Assembly (NCBI GenBank): GCA_015499995.1
Contig: JADNRV010000305.1
Coordinates: forward strand, 1 to 57,151
Direction: 5' to 3'
Source: Flammula alnicola
Taxonomy: Eukaryota > Basidiomycota > Agaricomycetes > Agaricales > Strophariaceae
Length of the DNA: 57,151 nt
Shown piece after piece: positions 1-11,384 of this stretch. A program made the position numbers and the translations under genes. Position 1 is the first letter of the stretch, and the number at the start of each line of letters is the position of its first letter. The notes below the pieces were generated by a model. That model worked only from the letters and a program-made list of their open reading frames with translations, was not told the origin of the DNA and did no database searches.

Positions 1-675
1 GAAGTCCCCTTCTTCTTCGCCAGCTCGAGACGACCTGTAATTGCCAAGGAAGACAGGATATCATAAATACCTCACGAATCTAGCCATCAAAAGCCAGACC
101 AATCGCGCATATGTCTTATCAGAAAGACCATTCCATCCAAATTCCATCCTACCAAACGGCAGAGATCCCTGGACTCGATACTACTCAAGTGCCTGCCGTT
201 CAAGTTTCAACAACCTTGACCTTCATCGGGATGCCACGTTAACCCGAGGGGTGACTATTATTTGGGTCTACCTTGTTCTCGGTGTTCATCTCTCTTTTAT
301 GACAATCGGCGGTGGATTCTCCTTACACCCGGCATTCAGCAGGTTGTTGACAGTGACGTAGTACATCGTGGTGGTGGCGTTGCTCAATGACGACCCATCG
401 TTAAAAATATCTTATATCTGTCGACAGTAATACCACCCAGCTATTCATATTTAGTACAAGGTAAGGCAGTCAATTCAGTCGAAGAGTTTCTGATATTCGA
501 CCGTGGACCATAAAAGATAGTCAAGCAGTGGGGACGGACAATTATTAATCAAGATATTGGTGGGCGTTGTCCACTCGAGCGCTTAACGTATACCCATATC
601 CGGTAATTGTAAGATTCTGCCTCTGTTTGTATTTCAAATTGTTACCGAAGTTGGGCACCGAAGTCCACGAAGTCA
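1..675. repeat. Direct repeat copy A (left-truncated by the window)
   Basis: This stretch matches 12243-12911 in the same orientation. Shared blocks include the tracts around ATCGCGCATATGTCTT, GACGACCCATCGTTAAAAAT and CAATTATTAATCAAGATATT, ending at GAAGTCAAGCG in both copies. The copies differ by scattered substitutions and small indels, so the duplication is not recent. The family is unknown to me. I see no protein-coding match and no clear terminal inverted repeat. The left end may lie outside the window. Confidence 0.85.
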
Positions 676-1371
676 AGCGTCTTTGTACTATGCTCGCTAT
701 CTCATGCTTGGTGTATGTATGTTCAATCTTACATGATATGGTAGCGATGTGACCATGAGGTGGCTGAGGCATATGCGGAAGATGTATCGAGCGCGGTATG
801 CAGTGGGGAAAGCCGTAAGGCTTTTGGTCTAACAGAAATCCCATTGGGTACCGAGACGAGCTGCGGTTCCCAGAGTTTAGGAGTTCTGCGACGCATCCAG
901 AGAGTCTGTGTCCTCACATGTGAGGAGCGGATACTCATGGCCTTTGTTGTGGTGAGCGGTGGATTAGTCCAATCTCGGTGCACTGTATTCTCTCATCTGT
1001 TTTGCTTTTCGTGGTGGAGAGTCGCTTTCTAAGTGAGTTAGAGGCGATGGAGAACGGCGGCGTCTGCGACCGGTGCTCTGTTCAGATAGTAAACTGTCGG
1101 TTGGTGATATATCGATAGGGACCTGTCGCTTGTGTCTGTTTCAGGTGTCGCGAGCTGTGCTTCTCTGCGTCTATGGTCGACGTATGAGGATCTTGACGGG
1201 CTGCTCTATTCTGAATCAGATGAATCAGCTCCAGGATCTATTGGTTCATCGTAAACACTAAACTCATTCTTCACAACGTGATAGAGCAAAATAAATACAT
1301 GGGCGGGGGTCCTTGGCAAATCTTAACGGGTTAAATTGGTGATATAGCGCATCGATCCATCTAGAGCTAAA
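676..1371. other. Intergenic stretch with no supported gene
   Basis: This lies between repeat copy A and the 3' end of the dehydrogenase gene. Only short open frames of up to about 90 codons occur. None shows a recognisable domain or a convincing exon structure. It probably holds the 3' UTR and terminator of the minus-strand gene, but no defined signal is visible. Confidence 0.5.
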
Positions 1372-2701
1372 CTACAGGTTAAGACCATCCAAATATCTCT
1401 CCGTCGTGTCCCACAAATCATCCTGTGTTCCCACATCCTTCGTGTTGGCCGCAGGTTCTACAATCCTTCCAACAGGCATGAGATAAACGCCTTTAAACTT
1501 CTCCGGAGATTCCCTGACCAACGGAGATGCAGCAGCCAGACATGAATTATAGGCTCCTTCGTCGGGAGTCTTTGCCAAAAGCCACATGAAAAAGGATGCC
1601 ACGCGCGGGAATGGTAAATGGCTTGCGAACGAGGTGTTTACGAGGCCGGGATGAAGGGAAATGCAGATGATGCTGGTTGAATCCAATTTACGCTGGAGAG
1701 CATTTGAAAACAACACGTTGGCGAGCTTAGAGACGTCTGGACGATTGAGGTCAGGATTTACGTGGTGATATCTGGAAAGCGGATCGACGAACAGTAGCGT
1801 GACAATGCTGGCGTTCTTTCCTTCGCGTAGAAATTCTTGAATTCGTCCATATTCTTGAACGCAGTTTTGGCTTTGTCGCCTAATGCCTTACGATGCAAGT
1901 CGGATGCAACCTGGGACGATGGAGATTGAGTTACGAATATTCGACAAGGCAAAGAAACTTACTGTTACTATTCGAACGTCGGAGTCGGCCTCCTCAGACG
2001 TCTTCTTCAGGAGAGGTAGAAGACTCTTCGTAAATTGAAAAGTTCCAAAGTGGCTGAACGAAAGGTCAGCGAGGCGTTAGACAATTGCAGTCCAGTAACA
2101 GTAACTCACTTGACCATCATCACCTCTGTTACGCCGTCCTGCGCTGGCTTGTCCGTGCTATCATGCATGCTACCGAACAAGCTCAACTCGTGGTTGTAAA
2201 ATTATATCGATCGGGGACATACATTGCCGCATTATTCACTGGAAGGCCAGTCAACGTCAACCCTCTCTGATTCCGAGCGCTGGTACACAAGAGAAAGAAA
2301 ACATACCCAGAACGTCAAGCCTATTCTCGAGTTGCAAAAAGTCCTCCGCGGATTTCTCCGCCAAGGCTGGCGTTCCCAAATCACAAGAAAACCAGGCCAC
2401 CTCACCCGACCCAATCTCTTCCTGCTGTAACTTTGCGACTGCTGCCTTCCCTTTCTCTTCCGAGCGTGCCCCCAAGTAAACTTTGGCTCCTTTGCGAGCA
2501 AGGTGCTTCACCGTGGCATAACCAATACCCGTGCTATCAGTGCCATCAGGCAAAGTGTCAGTCTGGTTCTCAGTGTGCGTAGACACGTCTGTGAACGTAC
2601 TTGGCCCCTGTTATAATGACAACCTTCCCCGACAGGTCCTTCAAGTCCGTCAGAGGATCAAATTTCTTGGAACCAGACTTTGCTTTCGTTAACTTGGTCA
2701 A
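1372..2701 (-). CDS. Short-chain dehydrogenase/reductase (retinol-dehydrogenase-like)
   Basis: This is a multi-exon NAD(P)-dependent oxidoreductase of the classical SDR family (Rossmann fold), probably acting on a hydroxyl or carbonyl group of an unknown substrate. Spliced reading gives VVIITGANTGIGYATVKHL, whose TGxxxGIG cofactor loop is built across an intron with its donor at 2600. LDVLVNNAA follows (NNAG-like), then VMMVNHFGTFQFTKSLLPLL. The catalytic YxxxK sits in SRYYVSKLANVLFSNALQ, and the tail ends near 1372. Introns near 2310-2255, 2220-2185, 2105-2065, 1965-1915 and 1800-1745 restore the frame. The 5' end is unclear: the first codons read TKLTKAK after an in-frame TAG at 2702-2704, with no ATG, so the start was lost or lies in an unseen upstream exon. 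A transposon arm begins only 166 bases upstream. The family call is firm; expression is doubtful. Confidence 0.85.
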
Positions 2702-2867
2702 CTAGCGTTGAAGCAGAGGTGAAAGGGAGAAGCAAGTCGCGAATTAGTAGGTGGTTCACGTTTTTCTTCCCATGCTGTGGTAGTGCGGAAAGGCCTTAAC
2801 GTTACGGCCCTGCGTCAGAAGTTCGGCAATCTGTTAAATTTCAAGCTCCGCGAGTCTCGAGATATCT
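2702..2867. other. Truncated upstream region of the dehydrogenase
   Basis: This is the only sequence left between the first recognisable dehydrogenase codons and the left arm of the inserted element. No TATA-like box or in-frame ATG is visible. If the nested insertion is removed, the original promoter should continue at about 11513. Confidence 0.45.
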
Positions 2868-3017
2868 CACGGCGGACATTCAAATATTCAACTGTCAAGT
2901 CGGCCGACCGGTTGTCCTGTTAAGTCATACAGAGGTTACCAGCAAGTCATAACCTGTCATGACACAGGTTGACTTGCCGGTCACAGTGGCCGATGTCACG
3001 CTCTTTCTTTTTTTTTA
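2868..3017 (+). repeat. Left arm of the outer foldback element
   Basis: This is the inverted counterpart of 11385-11509, with roughly 120 matching positions and two short insertions in this arm (about 7 and 10 nt). It ends in an A/T tract next to the outer element's short central region. Confidence 0.85.
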
Positions 3018-3036
3018 TGTCTGCGTATTTAATAGT

Positions 3037-3043
3037 ACTCATG
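3037..3043. repeat. Left target-site duplication ACTCATG
   Basis: ACTCATG directly abuts the left terminus of the nested transposon and is repeated exactly at 11251-11257, directly after its right terminus. Confidence 0.85.
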
Positions 3044-3077
3044 CCCAGTGAGAAACCCAGGTGGCCAGATATAACCA
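3044..3077 (+). repeat. Left terminal inverted repeat of the Plavaka element
   Basis: It starts CCCAGTGAGAAACCCAGG and continues GTGGCCAGATATAACC. It pairs with the reverse complement of 11217-11250 with one mismatch. Confidence 0.88.
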
Positions 3078-3159
3078 GAGTCAACCACGTCACACATGTT
3101 ATATTTTGTTACGCGATCCGGTCCTGGCAACATCTGGCAAGATGAATTTTCTATTCTTA

Positions 3160-3320
3160 TCGGACCATATCTAACAATACAGTGACCTTCTCCTAAGCAT
3201 CATATAATTATATGTAGCGACATCTAACAACATCTATCAGCAGCATCTAGCACAATCTAACACCATCTAAACATCCCAGACCACAAGAGACCCAGCAATC
3301 TAACGAAATCTAACCACGTC
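3160..3320 (+). repeat. Subterminal ATCTAAC-type repeats
   Basis: ATCTAAC or close variants occur repeatedly within 160 bp (for example 3169, 3222, 3255 and 3307, with ATCTATC, ATCTAGC and ATCTAAAC between). An inverted copy (GTTAGAT) lies near the right end around 11187. CACTA-like elements commonly carry such subterminal arrays for transposase binding. That role is inferred here. Confidence 0.6.
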
Positions 3321-3568
3321 GTACCTAGACAAACCATTCCATTCAGCACCAAGAATATAGACTAAAGTAAATGTAAAAGTATCATAAGTCGGAATCCGGT
3401 CAATAGGTTATAAGCAGATCACGCACCAGTACGAGAGCTTGAGGGTTATGTGCAAGTAAACGAGGCTAAGGCATTTCGCACCAAGAAAAGTCGTCGCGAG
3501 CGTAAGGCGAACATGAAGCAAAGTCAGTTGAGCAGTTCCAGTCGAAGACATCAGGAAAAGTCCATCCA

Positions 3569-3598
3569 TCTGGCACGTCTGGCGCCAGACGTGCCAGA
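3569..3598. repeat. Perfect 30-nt palindrome
   Basis: The half-site TCTGGCACGTCTGGC is followed at once by its reverse complement, with no loop. The same CCAGAC/GTCTGG motif recurs just downstream (3600-3670) and in a cluster at about 4895-4945. This suggests a subterminal recognition array of the transposon. Confidence 0.85.
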
Positions 3599-3599
3599 C

Positions 3600-5286
3600 G
3601 CTTCCAGACTGCCAGAAATGGTCTGGCGACATAATGACGCTCCCGACGCCATAAATTTTATGTAGCCAGAATATTTTCTCTCTCCATAAATTGATTCTGA
3701 GGGAGTTCTGTTGAGTTCTGGTAGAGTCTGACGTCACTTCCAGATCCTCTCAGTTTGTCCCAGAATCACAAATAGGTGCCAGTAATAATAAAATTGTATA
3801 TTGCTCGCGCTATTTACTAGACAATAGTAGCTAATTCATATATTTAAGACCAGTCATCGTAAATTAGGGTCCTCAACCCACCACCACCACTGTCCCAGGT
3901 CCAGAGGCGAGGGAGAATCCGTCGTCGACCGTGGAGCCACGGATCCAGGCAGCAGGTAGTACTCGCAACGACGAGGAGGCCTGATGGCCGAGACGGCGGC
4001 ACCAGCAGTGAAGTTGCAGGGACGTTGTGCTGGGTGTCGTGGAGAGATGGGATTTGACGGAGGTGACTTGGAGAAGAAGTGAGTGAGCGTCGGTTATTGA
4101 TGCGGTAGGCCATGAAAGATGTTTCGTCGCCATGACGTGCTGGCAACAGGACATTCGTCCGTTAGCTGGAGGGCTGGCGACGGTGTGGTGGTTGGTCACC
4201 TTGAATCTCATAATATGGTAACTGAGCCAATAAGAGTGAGGGAGTGGAAGGGTTGTAGTTCGTACCTTTTCTGGCCCTTTTACCTCCATCTCGTATCATC
4301 AGTACAGTGGAATGGATGATTTGTATCGTTGCCCTGTCGCAGTCAGTTCATCAGCAGTGTAGTGTAGTGCGTTATAGGGACAATGACATTTACAGGCAGT
4401 CCTGCTCGTCATTGAACTTGCCGTTCGTGCTCTTGTCTGCAGTGGAACGAAGGGGATGGGAAGACTTGCGCAGTTGACTGATGTTCGTGAGTCTAAGAGG
4501 CAGGTACATGAGCAGATACCAAGTCTACAATGTGTAGAATACTTACCACACCGTCGCTCACGCAACCAGTTATCCGACTCTGGCTTTGGTGGTGCATGGG
4601 TGAGAAGGGATTTGCAGTTAGACACTAGTTAGTAGTTGGTGAGGTCTTGCCACACCGAATTGCGGACTAAACGGATATGGGCCAGCATCCCTCAGCCAGC
4701 CAGAGGAGATGGTGATGGTGTGGAAAGAAGAGGCGAAGCAACAAAATCGACGAAGTCCAAACATTACTATTTTCGGACTTCAACATATAATCATGTGATC
4801 TGCCGTGTCGCAACAAAGATGCAAGATCAATTCTGAACAATTCTGATCAGATGGAAATTCTGAGAAAAGATGGAGAGATGAGGAATTCTGAGAGATTTAC
4901 CGCCAGACTCGCCAGACCAACCAGACACGCCACACTGCTCCAGACGGTGGGACTTTTGCTGATGGATATGAGAAGCAGCAACAGAAGACGAGTCTTGAGA
5001 CGAAGAGAGCATCGACCCGAGATATAAGCAGGGAAGACATGTAGGAGCAGCAGAAGCCAGAACAGTTTGCGTAAGAAAGCGAATCCGATCGCGAGCAGCA
5101 AGGTGCAAAGAAGGCGTCCGGAAGAAATATCATGATACTGAGATAGCAGACCACGGGCAGAGGGAGAAATGGCCGAGCGGCGAGGAGACACAACCACACA
5201 TCGGAGGGCTGCACAGTTCATAAGATAATATCAATAATTTGGAGGGTTATCAAGATAATAAGACATACTTTGGCTCGCAAGATTGT
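3600..5286. other. Non-coding left part of the Plavaka element
   Basis: There are only short open frames of up to about 140 codons, overlapping on both strands, with no recognisable domain. Clusters of CCAGAC/GCCAGA motifs (3590-3670 and 4895-4945) stand out. It is probably regulatory or subterminal DNA, and it may include the 3' UTR of the accessory gene that ends at 5287. Confidence 0.5.
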
Positions 5287-7618
5287 TTACTCGATGTTCT
5301 GACCTTCTCCGGCTTCCTTCTTTGACTTGCTGAGAGTAGCCCATTTCTGCATGAGTCAAACACGGTGTGATAAGTAGGAATCGTTAGTAGATAGTGCAAA
5401 CGACAAAAGACCTTGATTTCGTCCTTATCCATTGCTTTCCAATAGGACTCGAAGGCTGCGGGCGTTATCGGATCGTGTGTCTCGAGGTATTCAATGTAGC
5501 AAAGGTTTCTAAAAGGAATGCGGAATGGAACCGTGAGATAAAGACAACAAAATCGTAAAGAAATTACTTCGGGGCCGCGCTAGCTGTTACTCGCTTCATG
5601 CCAGGTGCGAACGTCTTCGAGTTTTCTGCTGGCTGAGTATCACCTGCATACAATAACATTCAAGGGATTAGATACAAAGAAACAACAACCACAAGAGTGA
5701 GTTGAAATGTACCTTTTTTCCCTTTACCGCCGTCTTTCACTAAAGACTTGATAGTGGCCTTTCCTGAAACCTTCGCAGCAGTGGCCGTGGCTCGCAGGGA
5801 CTCGATTCGCGTTGAAGGTCCGGTCGCGGGGCCAAAGAGTGCATTACTAAAAAAGCAGGTAAGTCGGTTTACACAATCTAACAGAATGATAAGCCCATAA
5901 ACGTACAAGGGATTAACGAGCGACAGCGGCTGTGAAGCTTCCGCACTACCCGCACTTGCTGGAGTTGTTGTCGAACCAACACTCTTCGGCTCTAGCTGAG
6001 GCGAGCTAGGTTCGCGCGACTGAATGGCATTTTCAACCTTCTCAGGCTGGCTTTTACGGATCGGTCTTGGTTGTGGGCGGGTCAAGGATCCGGAGTCGGC
6101 GGCCATTGGGAGGGGTGGTGAATGAGAAGAGGAAGCGGCAGGAGTGGTATCTGCTGCGTTTACCGCAGCCTGATCCACATGTGGCACTTCTGATGTGATG
6201 CTCGAAGGAGATGGTGCAGGAGAGGCATTGAGGCTCGGGTCGATGACCGGTGATGTTGATGTGCTGGCAGTGGTATAGATGGATGATGGAAGGGGGTAGC
6301 AGAGGACGAGTCGTCGTTTGAGTTAGTCAGTGACGAGGAGGGTAAAAGGATGGGGGTTTCCGACGTTCGAACACGCTTGGATGCAGTAGATATCTTGTCG
6401 GCAGCTTTTCTTTTGGCGGCGGTGCTTGTTGTTGGGGTGGTAACGGCTACGTCGTTCACATCGGCCATGGTGCTGTCATCCGGATTGAATGGCTGTGGTG
6501 GTGGAGCTACCTCGTGCTTGACGTCGTTCTGCTCAGCTTTAATCACAGCTGCAGCGGCGTTTGCTGCCCTGCGTTTCTTGTAGGCCTTGTACTCGCTGAG
6601 GGTGTGTGAAGCGAGGAAGATAGCCTTCCAGTTGTCGTCGCAGTAACGGATATACGGGTATTCAGAATAAAGCTCTTGAAGAACATAGCTTCGTTCTGTT
6701 ACACCTGCCTCAGACCATGTGTCCGGTAGCGCCATGGTTTTGCTCTTCTCCATCTCGATGAAGATAGACCGCATGAGTTTGCAGATACTTTGTGCGGTGT
6801 CGCCATCCACAATTGTGCCGTCTTCAAGCTCGATATAGTCCGTTGCTGTGTTCTCGTTTGATTCGGACAATCGGGCTCCGCCTCGCCTCTTCTTTACCTG
6901 CGTTGGATCAACTACACCTCCCGCTTTCTTCTTCGAGTTGAGATGTTGGTTATATTCTCGCCGAGTCCAATATTTGACGCCAGGATAATCGTCTTGCTTG
7001 GGTTTTGGTAAGCGTTTTGCTGATGATATGGCAGTGGGTGTTGGAGATGCAGAGTATGATGAACTCAGGCCCATGTTGGTGGCCGTCTTCACCGAGTTCT
7101 TCAATAGGTTGTCGTAGAGACGGCTAAAATCAAAATCACATTAGAATCGAAGGTAGAGGCATTTATTGTATGAACATACCGAAGCTCATCATGACGGGCC
7201 TGGAGACCATTGAAACCATCATATAGGTCAGCATGAGCCTGGTTTCCAGCATCCATCAGCTCCTTGTGTGTAGCCTTCCTGAAGTAGTGGGCTGAACCAT
7301 CGGAATACTAATATTTGACCGCATATATTCAGTAAATGTCCATAATACAAGCGTAAAAATCAGACTTACATGATAGTTCCGATTTTCTCTGCGTGGTTCT
7401 TCAGGATATCTAATGAAATCACGACTTGGACGTGTCCGAGGAGGCAGGTGGCTGTAACTTGGTCCAGGAGGTGCAAATTCTATATCCCTGCCTGTCGCCG
7501 TGGACTTGTTGGAATCAGCACTTGGCAAGGTCAAGGAATTATCAAGGAATTCAGGAATATGAGAAGACAATTGGTTCGAACGGCTTATAGAGCATGTAAG
7601 GGGGCGATTGAACGACAT
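5287..7618 (-). CDS. Plavaka-associated accessory protein (function unknown)
   Basis: This is the second gene of the transposon, transcribed in the same direction as the transposase, with its ATG at 7618 only about 80 bp past the transposase stop. The spliced protein starts MSFNRPLTC and is Ser/Pro/Arg-rich. A predicted helical segment follows (FRKATHKELMDAGNQAHADL to RLYDNLLKNSVK). Next comes a compact conserved-looking block: YPGVKYWTRREYNQHL, then LPDTWSEAGVTERSYVLQEL and YPYIRYCDDNWKAIFL. The low-complexity region has a basic KRKAADKISTASKRVR stretch that could be nuclear targeting. It ends KKEAGEGQNIE with TAA at 5287-5289. Introns lie near 7371, 7180-7125, 5910-5850, 5710-5650, 5570-5510 and 5412-5350. 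The reading frame changes near 6180-6300 with no usable intron, next to a run of five C (one base short or miscalled). I do not know its role. A DNA-binding helper of transposition, like TnpA of plant CACTA elements, is a guess. Confidence 0.7.
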
Positions 7619-7696
7619 GGTGGTAGCGGAATAAGTTTGTGTTGCGTATGGTCACAATATGTGACTGAGTTCAAATTATCTAAGTACAAGTCCAAG

Positions 7697-10600
7697 TTAC
7701 ACGCCTTCCTCGTCTTCGTCTTCTTGTACACCACCAAGATATCCTACCTCTAATCCCATTTTCTCACAAACAAAAAACCTTCCATCTCCGGGATCCTTGA
7801 AGGGTATCATCGCAATGCAGCTGATAATATTCTTGACGGGAATAACCTCAAGTGCAGCAACGCCCTTGTATTGACATACTCGCAATGCACCACTTGATTC
7901 CGCCAATAGTTGTGGATCTGGTGCACCAAAAGTTGAAACCAGAGCAACTGTTTCATCTTCTCCCCGGATTGTAGTTTGGAAAAAATACTGCACTTCAGCA
8001 AATATTGGAGCCTTGGTAATTATATTTCGGTAGAACTTGAAATTGAGCCGCAAGTGCGATTTAATTTTAGTCTCCTATCATTAAATAAAATAAACGCTCA
8101 CCATAATGTTCCTCGACATCCGTACCTTGTCTAAAGGCTTGGCCATTTCTTTCCATGCCGTTCTTACAAACTGAAGATTTGGGAGGCGAAGCCGAGCCCA
8201 CTTCTGTACGTCGGAATTCCACATAGCATTGACAGTAATATTTCGTGACTGGTAGAAAGCCTCGAGAGCGGCCTTTTCAACTGCAGAGATGGGACGAAGG
8301 CATGAATCTCTCATGGCCAGTAAATATCCGTTGCCAAGGTCCTCAGTCAAATGCGGAAGTGCGGTTGTTGTTGTGTTAAGTCCTGGTACCATAGCCATCA
8401 GTGTGTTGACTTGTCCACGACGTACTCCTCTTTCAGAGAGGTTTTCAAATGGCTTTGATGGTTGCCGAATTTCTTCGCCCAGGTTTCCGATTGTTCTTTC
8501 CATTGGCCATTGAGTATAGCAGATACCTGGGCCAAGACGGGGTACTTCGGGAGCAACATGTAGGAGTGCATGGATGCTCTGCCGGCAGAAATGGAGGCGA
8601 GATGTTTTTCGCTGATAATAGATCAGCTCAAACTCCTTTACAAAGTCAAGAAGTAGTTTGTGGGCTTCAATCAGGTGAGCTCTTGTAATCGAGCGCTGAT
8701 GAATTAGGCGAACACCGGCAACCATCTTGCAATAATTTTTCCAGTACTTTTCGGGCATTAGCTGATAGAAAAGTCCAGGCCCTAAACCAAAAATATATGT
8801 TAGAAATTCCCAAGCTTTATAGCCGCTCGAGATTTTTTCGGCTGGGTTCCTTGGAGGCCTGTCAAAGGAGCCAGGGAGGTATGGTGTCGCATTGGCCACA
8901 TGTTGTCCGTGTGCCTTCCAAGCATCGCCTGTCAAAACAGCCCAATCCCATGATCGTTTGTCATCCGCAGGATCACATTCGATGGTGCCGCGCCAAAGCC
9001 CAAGCATTAAATCGGGAATATTAAGTGAAATTAGGTGCATGAGGTCGGCACCAAAACAAAGCGGGATGGGTAGAGTTCGATCGGAAGGGAATCCACTGAA
9101 TATACTCGGTTTTGTGATTCCTGTGTTTCTGCGGTGCTGTTGGTGTTGGGCTTGGTTTCGAGAACTTAACACTATATTTAAGGCTTCCTGGTATTCAGCG
9201 GGATTTCCGATGGATAGATGAGATGGATCAACATCTGGGTGATCACAGCCTTCGACTGAGTATCCATGGGGCTTCAAAAGCGCGGGATAATAATGATTTG
9301 CACCATCCTTTCTCCGACCTTTGACTGGGCAGTATAAATGACACCCAAATGCACCTGAATGTCCTGTAAGGCCATTCAGATAGGTTAAACCAGGTCCGTC
9401 AGCAAGTCCTAGTAACGCGAATATCTTTGATTTAAAAGTCGCATTCTGGACTGCATCCCATATCGGTAGACCTTCCTTCATGAGAGCGGCAACATGATGA
9501 AAGCCTGGATATAGAAAAGAGTCGACGTTTTTGGGTTTATGTGGTCCAGGAATAAATCTGCCAGGAAATATATGTTGTTTCTTGTAGCGCTGATCGGGTG
9601 GAAGGTCGAGGATTACCCAGATGTAAATCCAGCAATCAGATTGTTTGCTTTGGTACAGTTGAGCGCCGTCGATAGACATCAGTAGAACCATGTCTTCTGG
9701 TTTGATTTTTCCAGAACCGACGGCATTCAAGTAAGCTTCGCCGTAAAAGATATCCTCCCATTCATCCAGGGAGTTACCGTTATCCTTAGCCTTCTGCAAA
9801 ATCTCCTCGGTCTTCTGCCTTCGGTATCGCATAGCCTCCGCACCCTCGGGACTACGCCACAGTGCCTGAAGTTGTGGTCCTAAAGGGATTGTGTGAAACT
9901 GGCGCTGTGGTATTTTTTTACGACCATTGCTAGACGCAAACACCCGAGGGTCGTATCGAGGTTCCTGGCATTTCGGGCAAGTCTCCAGGTCAGAAAACGG
10001 TCCTGTGTATGCGATACAGGTATTGGGACACATGTCGTGCATTATTGAGGTGACTCCCGTAATATCCTCAATCCGCTGTTTGACTTGAAAGAGCGAAGGA
10101 ATCTCAGTATATTCATGTCCAAGTCTGTCCATGGAGCGGTGAAATGTTTTCCGCACATCGTTGAAAACCCTTTCTAATGCGGTATCTGTATCAATAAACA
10201 GTTCGATTCCGGTACGCAGCTCTGGTTGCTCATTGAGATTAAGTTGTTCCTCTTCCGGATTTCGCAACCTTTCAATCACGTCGGCGCGGAGATTGCTATT
10301 GTCCAGCGATGCGCCTCGAAGAGCTTCAATGAATTGTTGTGCAATTCTGAGCTCTTCCAGCGTCGCCTCCACTTCAAATTCTGGATAATCCACTATCGGG
10401 ACTTGTTCACGATCATTGCCGTCGTCTTCTATGTTTCGATTCTCTGGTTGAGGTTCTGGCTCAGGACTCGGCGAATTGTTTCCGTTATTTCTGAGGTCAG
10501 CTAAGCTACCTCGATCTGCCTGTTGCGGATCCGGTGGGTCCAAGTCGTCATCCTGATGAGATTATTCCAGTTATAATTCATACCGTAGACGTGACTACTA

Positions 10601-11091
10601 CATTCAAGTTGACTAACTTGTACATAGATATCATCGTCGTCATTTTCAGCGGTTCTGCCTGCACCGAACAGAGGTTCGTTATCTGCCCTTTGGTAATCTG
10701 TACCACCCTCGGCATGATCTTGTTCCCCCACCACTTGTTCTTCATCACTTCTTTCCGGCTCCAAGCCATCCGATAGGTCTTCCTCTGAGATGTGTCGGCG
10801 AGGACGCTTATGACTTGTGTGGGGGGATAGACTTCGTGTTCGTCTGCTGGGTCCGGCAGAATTTCCTCCGACAATATTGCTTGTAGCCGAAGAATGGCTG
10901 GGTTCAGGGTGAAGATGCCCTTGCTGTGCGAGGAAAGCTGTGTAGGAACTGACAGGATTGTTATTGGCAGCGCGCGAGGCGGCGTGCGCGTTGTGTGTGG
11001 TCTTCGAGACTTTCTTGGGTTCAGTACGTCCGCCCCGCATGCAGATGGGGCAAGAACAGTAGTAGTCACGCTCGGGAGCCTTAGGCGGCAT
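7697..11091 (-). CDS. Tnp2-like / Plavaka transposase
   Basis: This DDE transposase of fungal Plavaka elements (CACTA superfamily) should cut and rejoin the element's ends. Exon 1 starts MPPKAPERDYYCSC with a CSCPICMRGG zinc-finger-like cluster and an acidic Ser/Pro-rich region. The intron is about 10616-10551. Exon 2 begins DDDLDPPDPQQADRG and holds a second cysteine cluster (CPNTCIAY to CPKCQEPRYDP) and the catalytic core. The first acidic residue lies in LLMSIDGAQLYQSK and the second in CFGADLMHLISLNIPDL. WIYIWVILDLPPDQRY and GLTGHSGAFGCHLYCPVKGR lie between. A last intron at about 8100-8074 leads to HLRLNFKFYRNIITKAPIFA and GRFFVCEKMGLEVGYLG. The length of about 1,100 aa is normal, and no stop or frameshift interrupts it, so it may be active. 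It is oriented with the accessory gene downstream. Confidence 0.92.
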
Positions 11092-11216
11092 GATGTTGTC
11101 AGATTTTGTTCAGTGTAGAGTAAGGGAAAGTCGCGCTGGGATGCTCGGCGATAAGAAAAACCTGATTTTGCTGTATCTGGTTCGAAGACGTTAGATCGGC
11201 TCAATATGGTTTGAGT

Positions 11217-11250
11217 TGGTTATATTTGGCCACCTGGGTTTCTCACTGGG
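11217..11250 (-). repeat. Right terminal inverted repeat of the Plavaka element
   Basis: Reverse complement of the left terminus 3044-3077, ending ...TTTCTCACTGGG. The transposase start codon is only 160 bp inside, so this end likely contains its promoter. Confidence 0.88.
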
Positions 11251-11257
11251 ACTCATG
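11251..11257. repeat. Right target-site duplication ACTCATG
   Basis: Exact copy of 3037-3043, directly after the right terminus. Together they mark a clean insertion into the foldback element. Confidence 0.85.
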
Positions 11258-11384
11258 TGTCGTGTTTATTCGAATTCATTCCCTCACTATCAATCTACGT
11301 ATTGTCTTTGCCACTATTTGAATTCGCTTTAATCTAACGTTAGCAACTAACAAACATAAGTATGAGGCGAGAACATTTTAAAAA

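Larger units (their letters stand above)
3044..11250. mobile_element. Plavaka/CACTA-type DNA transposon, 8.2 kb
   Basis: This DNA transposon encodes a Tnp2-like (Plavaka) transposase and an accessory protein, both on the minus strand. The termini are inverted repeats beginning CCCAGTGAGAAACCCAGG (3044-3077 and 11217-11250, about 33 of 34 identical). The termini are flanked by an exact 7-bp duplication. The left 2.2 kb is non-coding and rich in short motifs (ATCTAAC and CCAGAC/GTCTGG) that could be transposase-binding subterminal repeats. All structural parts are present. One frame break in the accessory gene sits near a C run. A 7-bp duplication is longer than the 2-4 bp usual for CACTA elements. 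Confidence 0.9.

Noticed and set aside
2100..2260. Frameshift in the dehydrogenase after NNAAMYVPDRYNF
   Set aside because: A short intron with GTATGT donor and GTTGAG acceptor joins VNNAA to ILFGSM in frame and fits the family better.
3844..4625. Open frames of 100-138 codons in the left end of the Plavaka element
   Set aside because: They overlap each other in several frames, are repeat-rich and show no recognisable domain.
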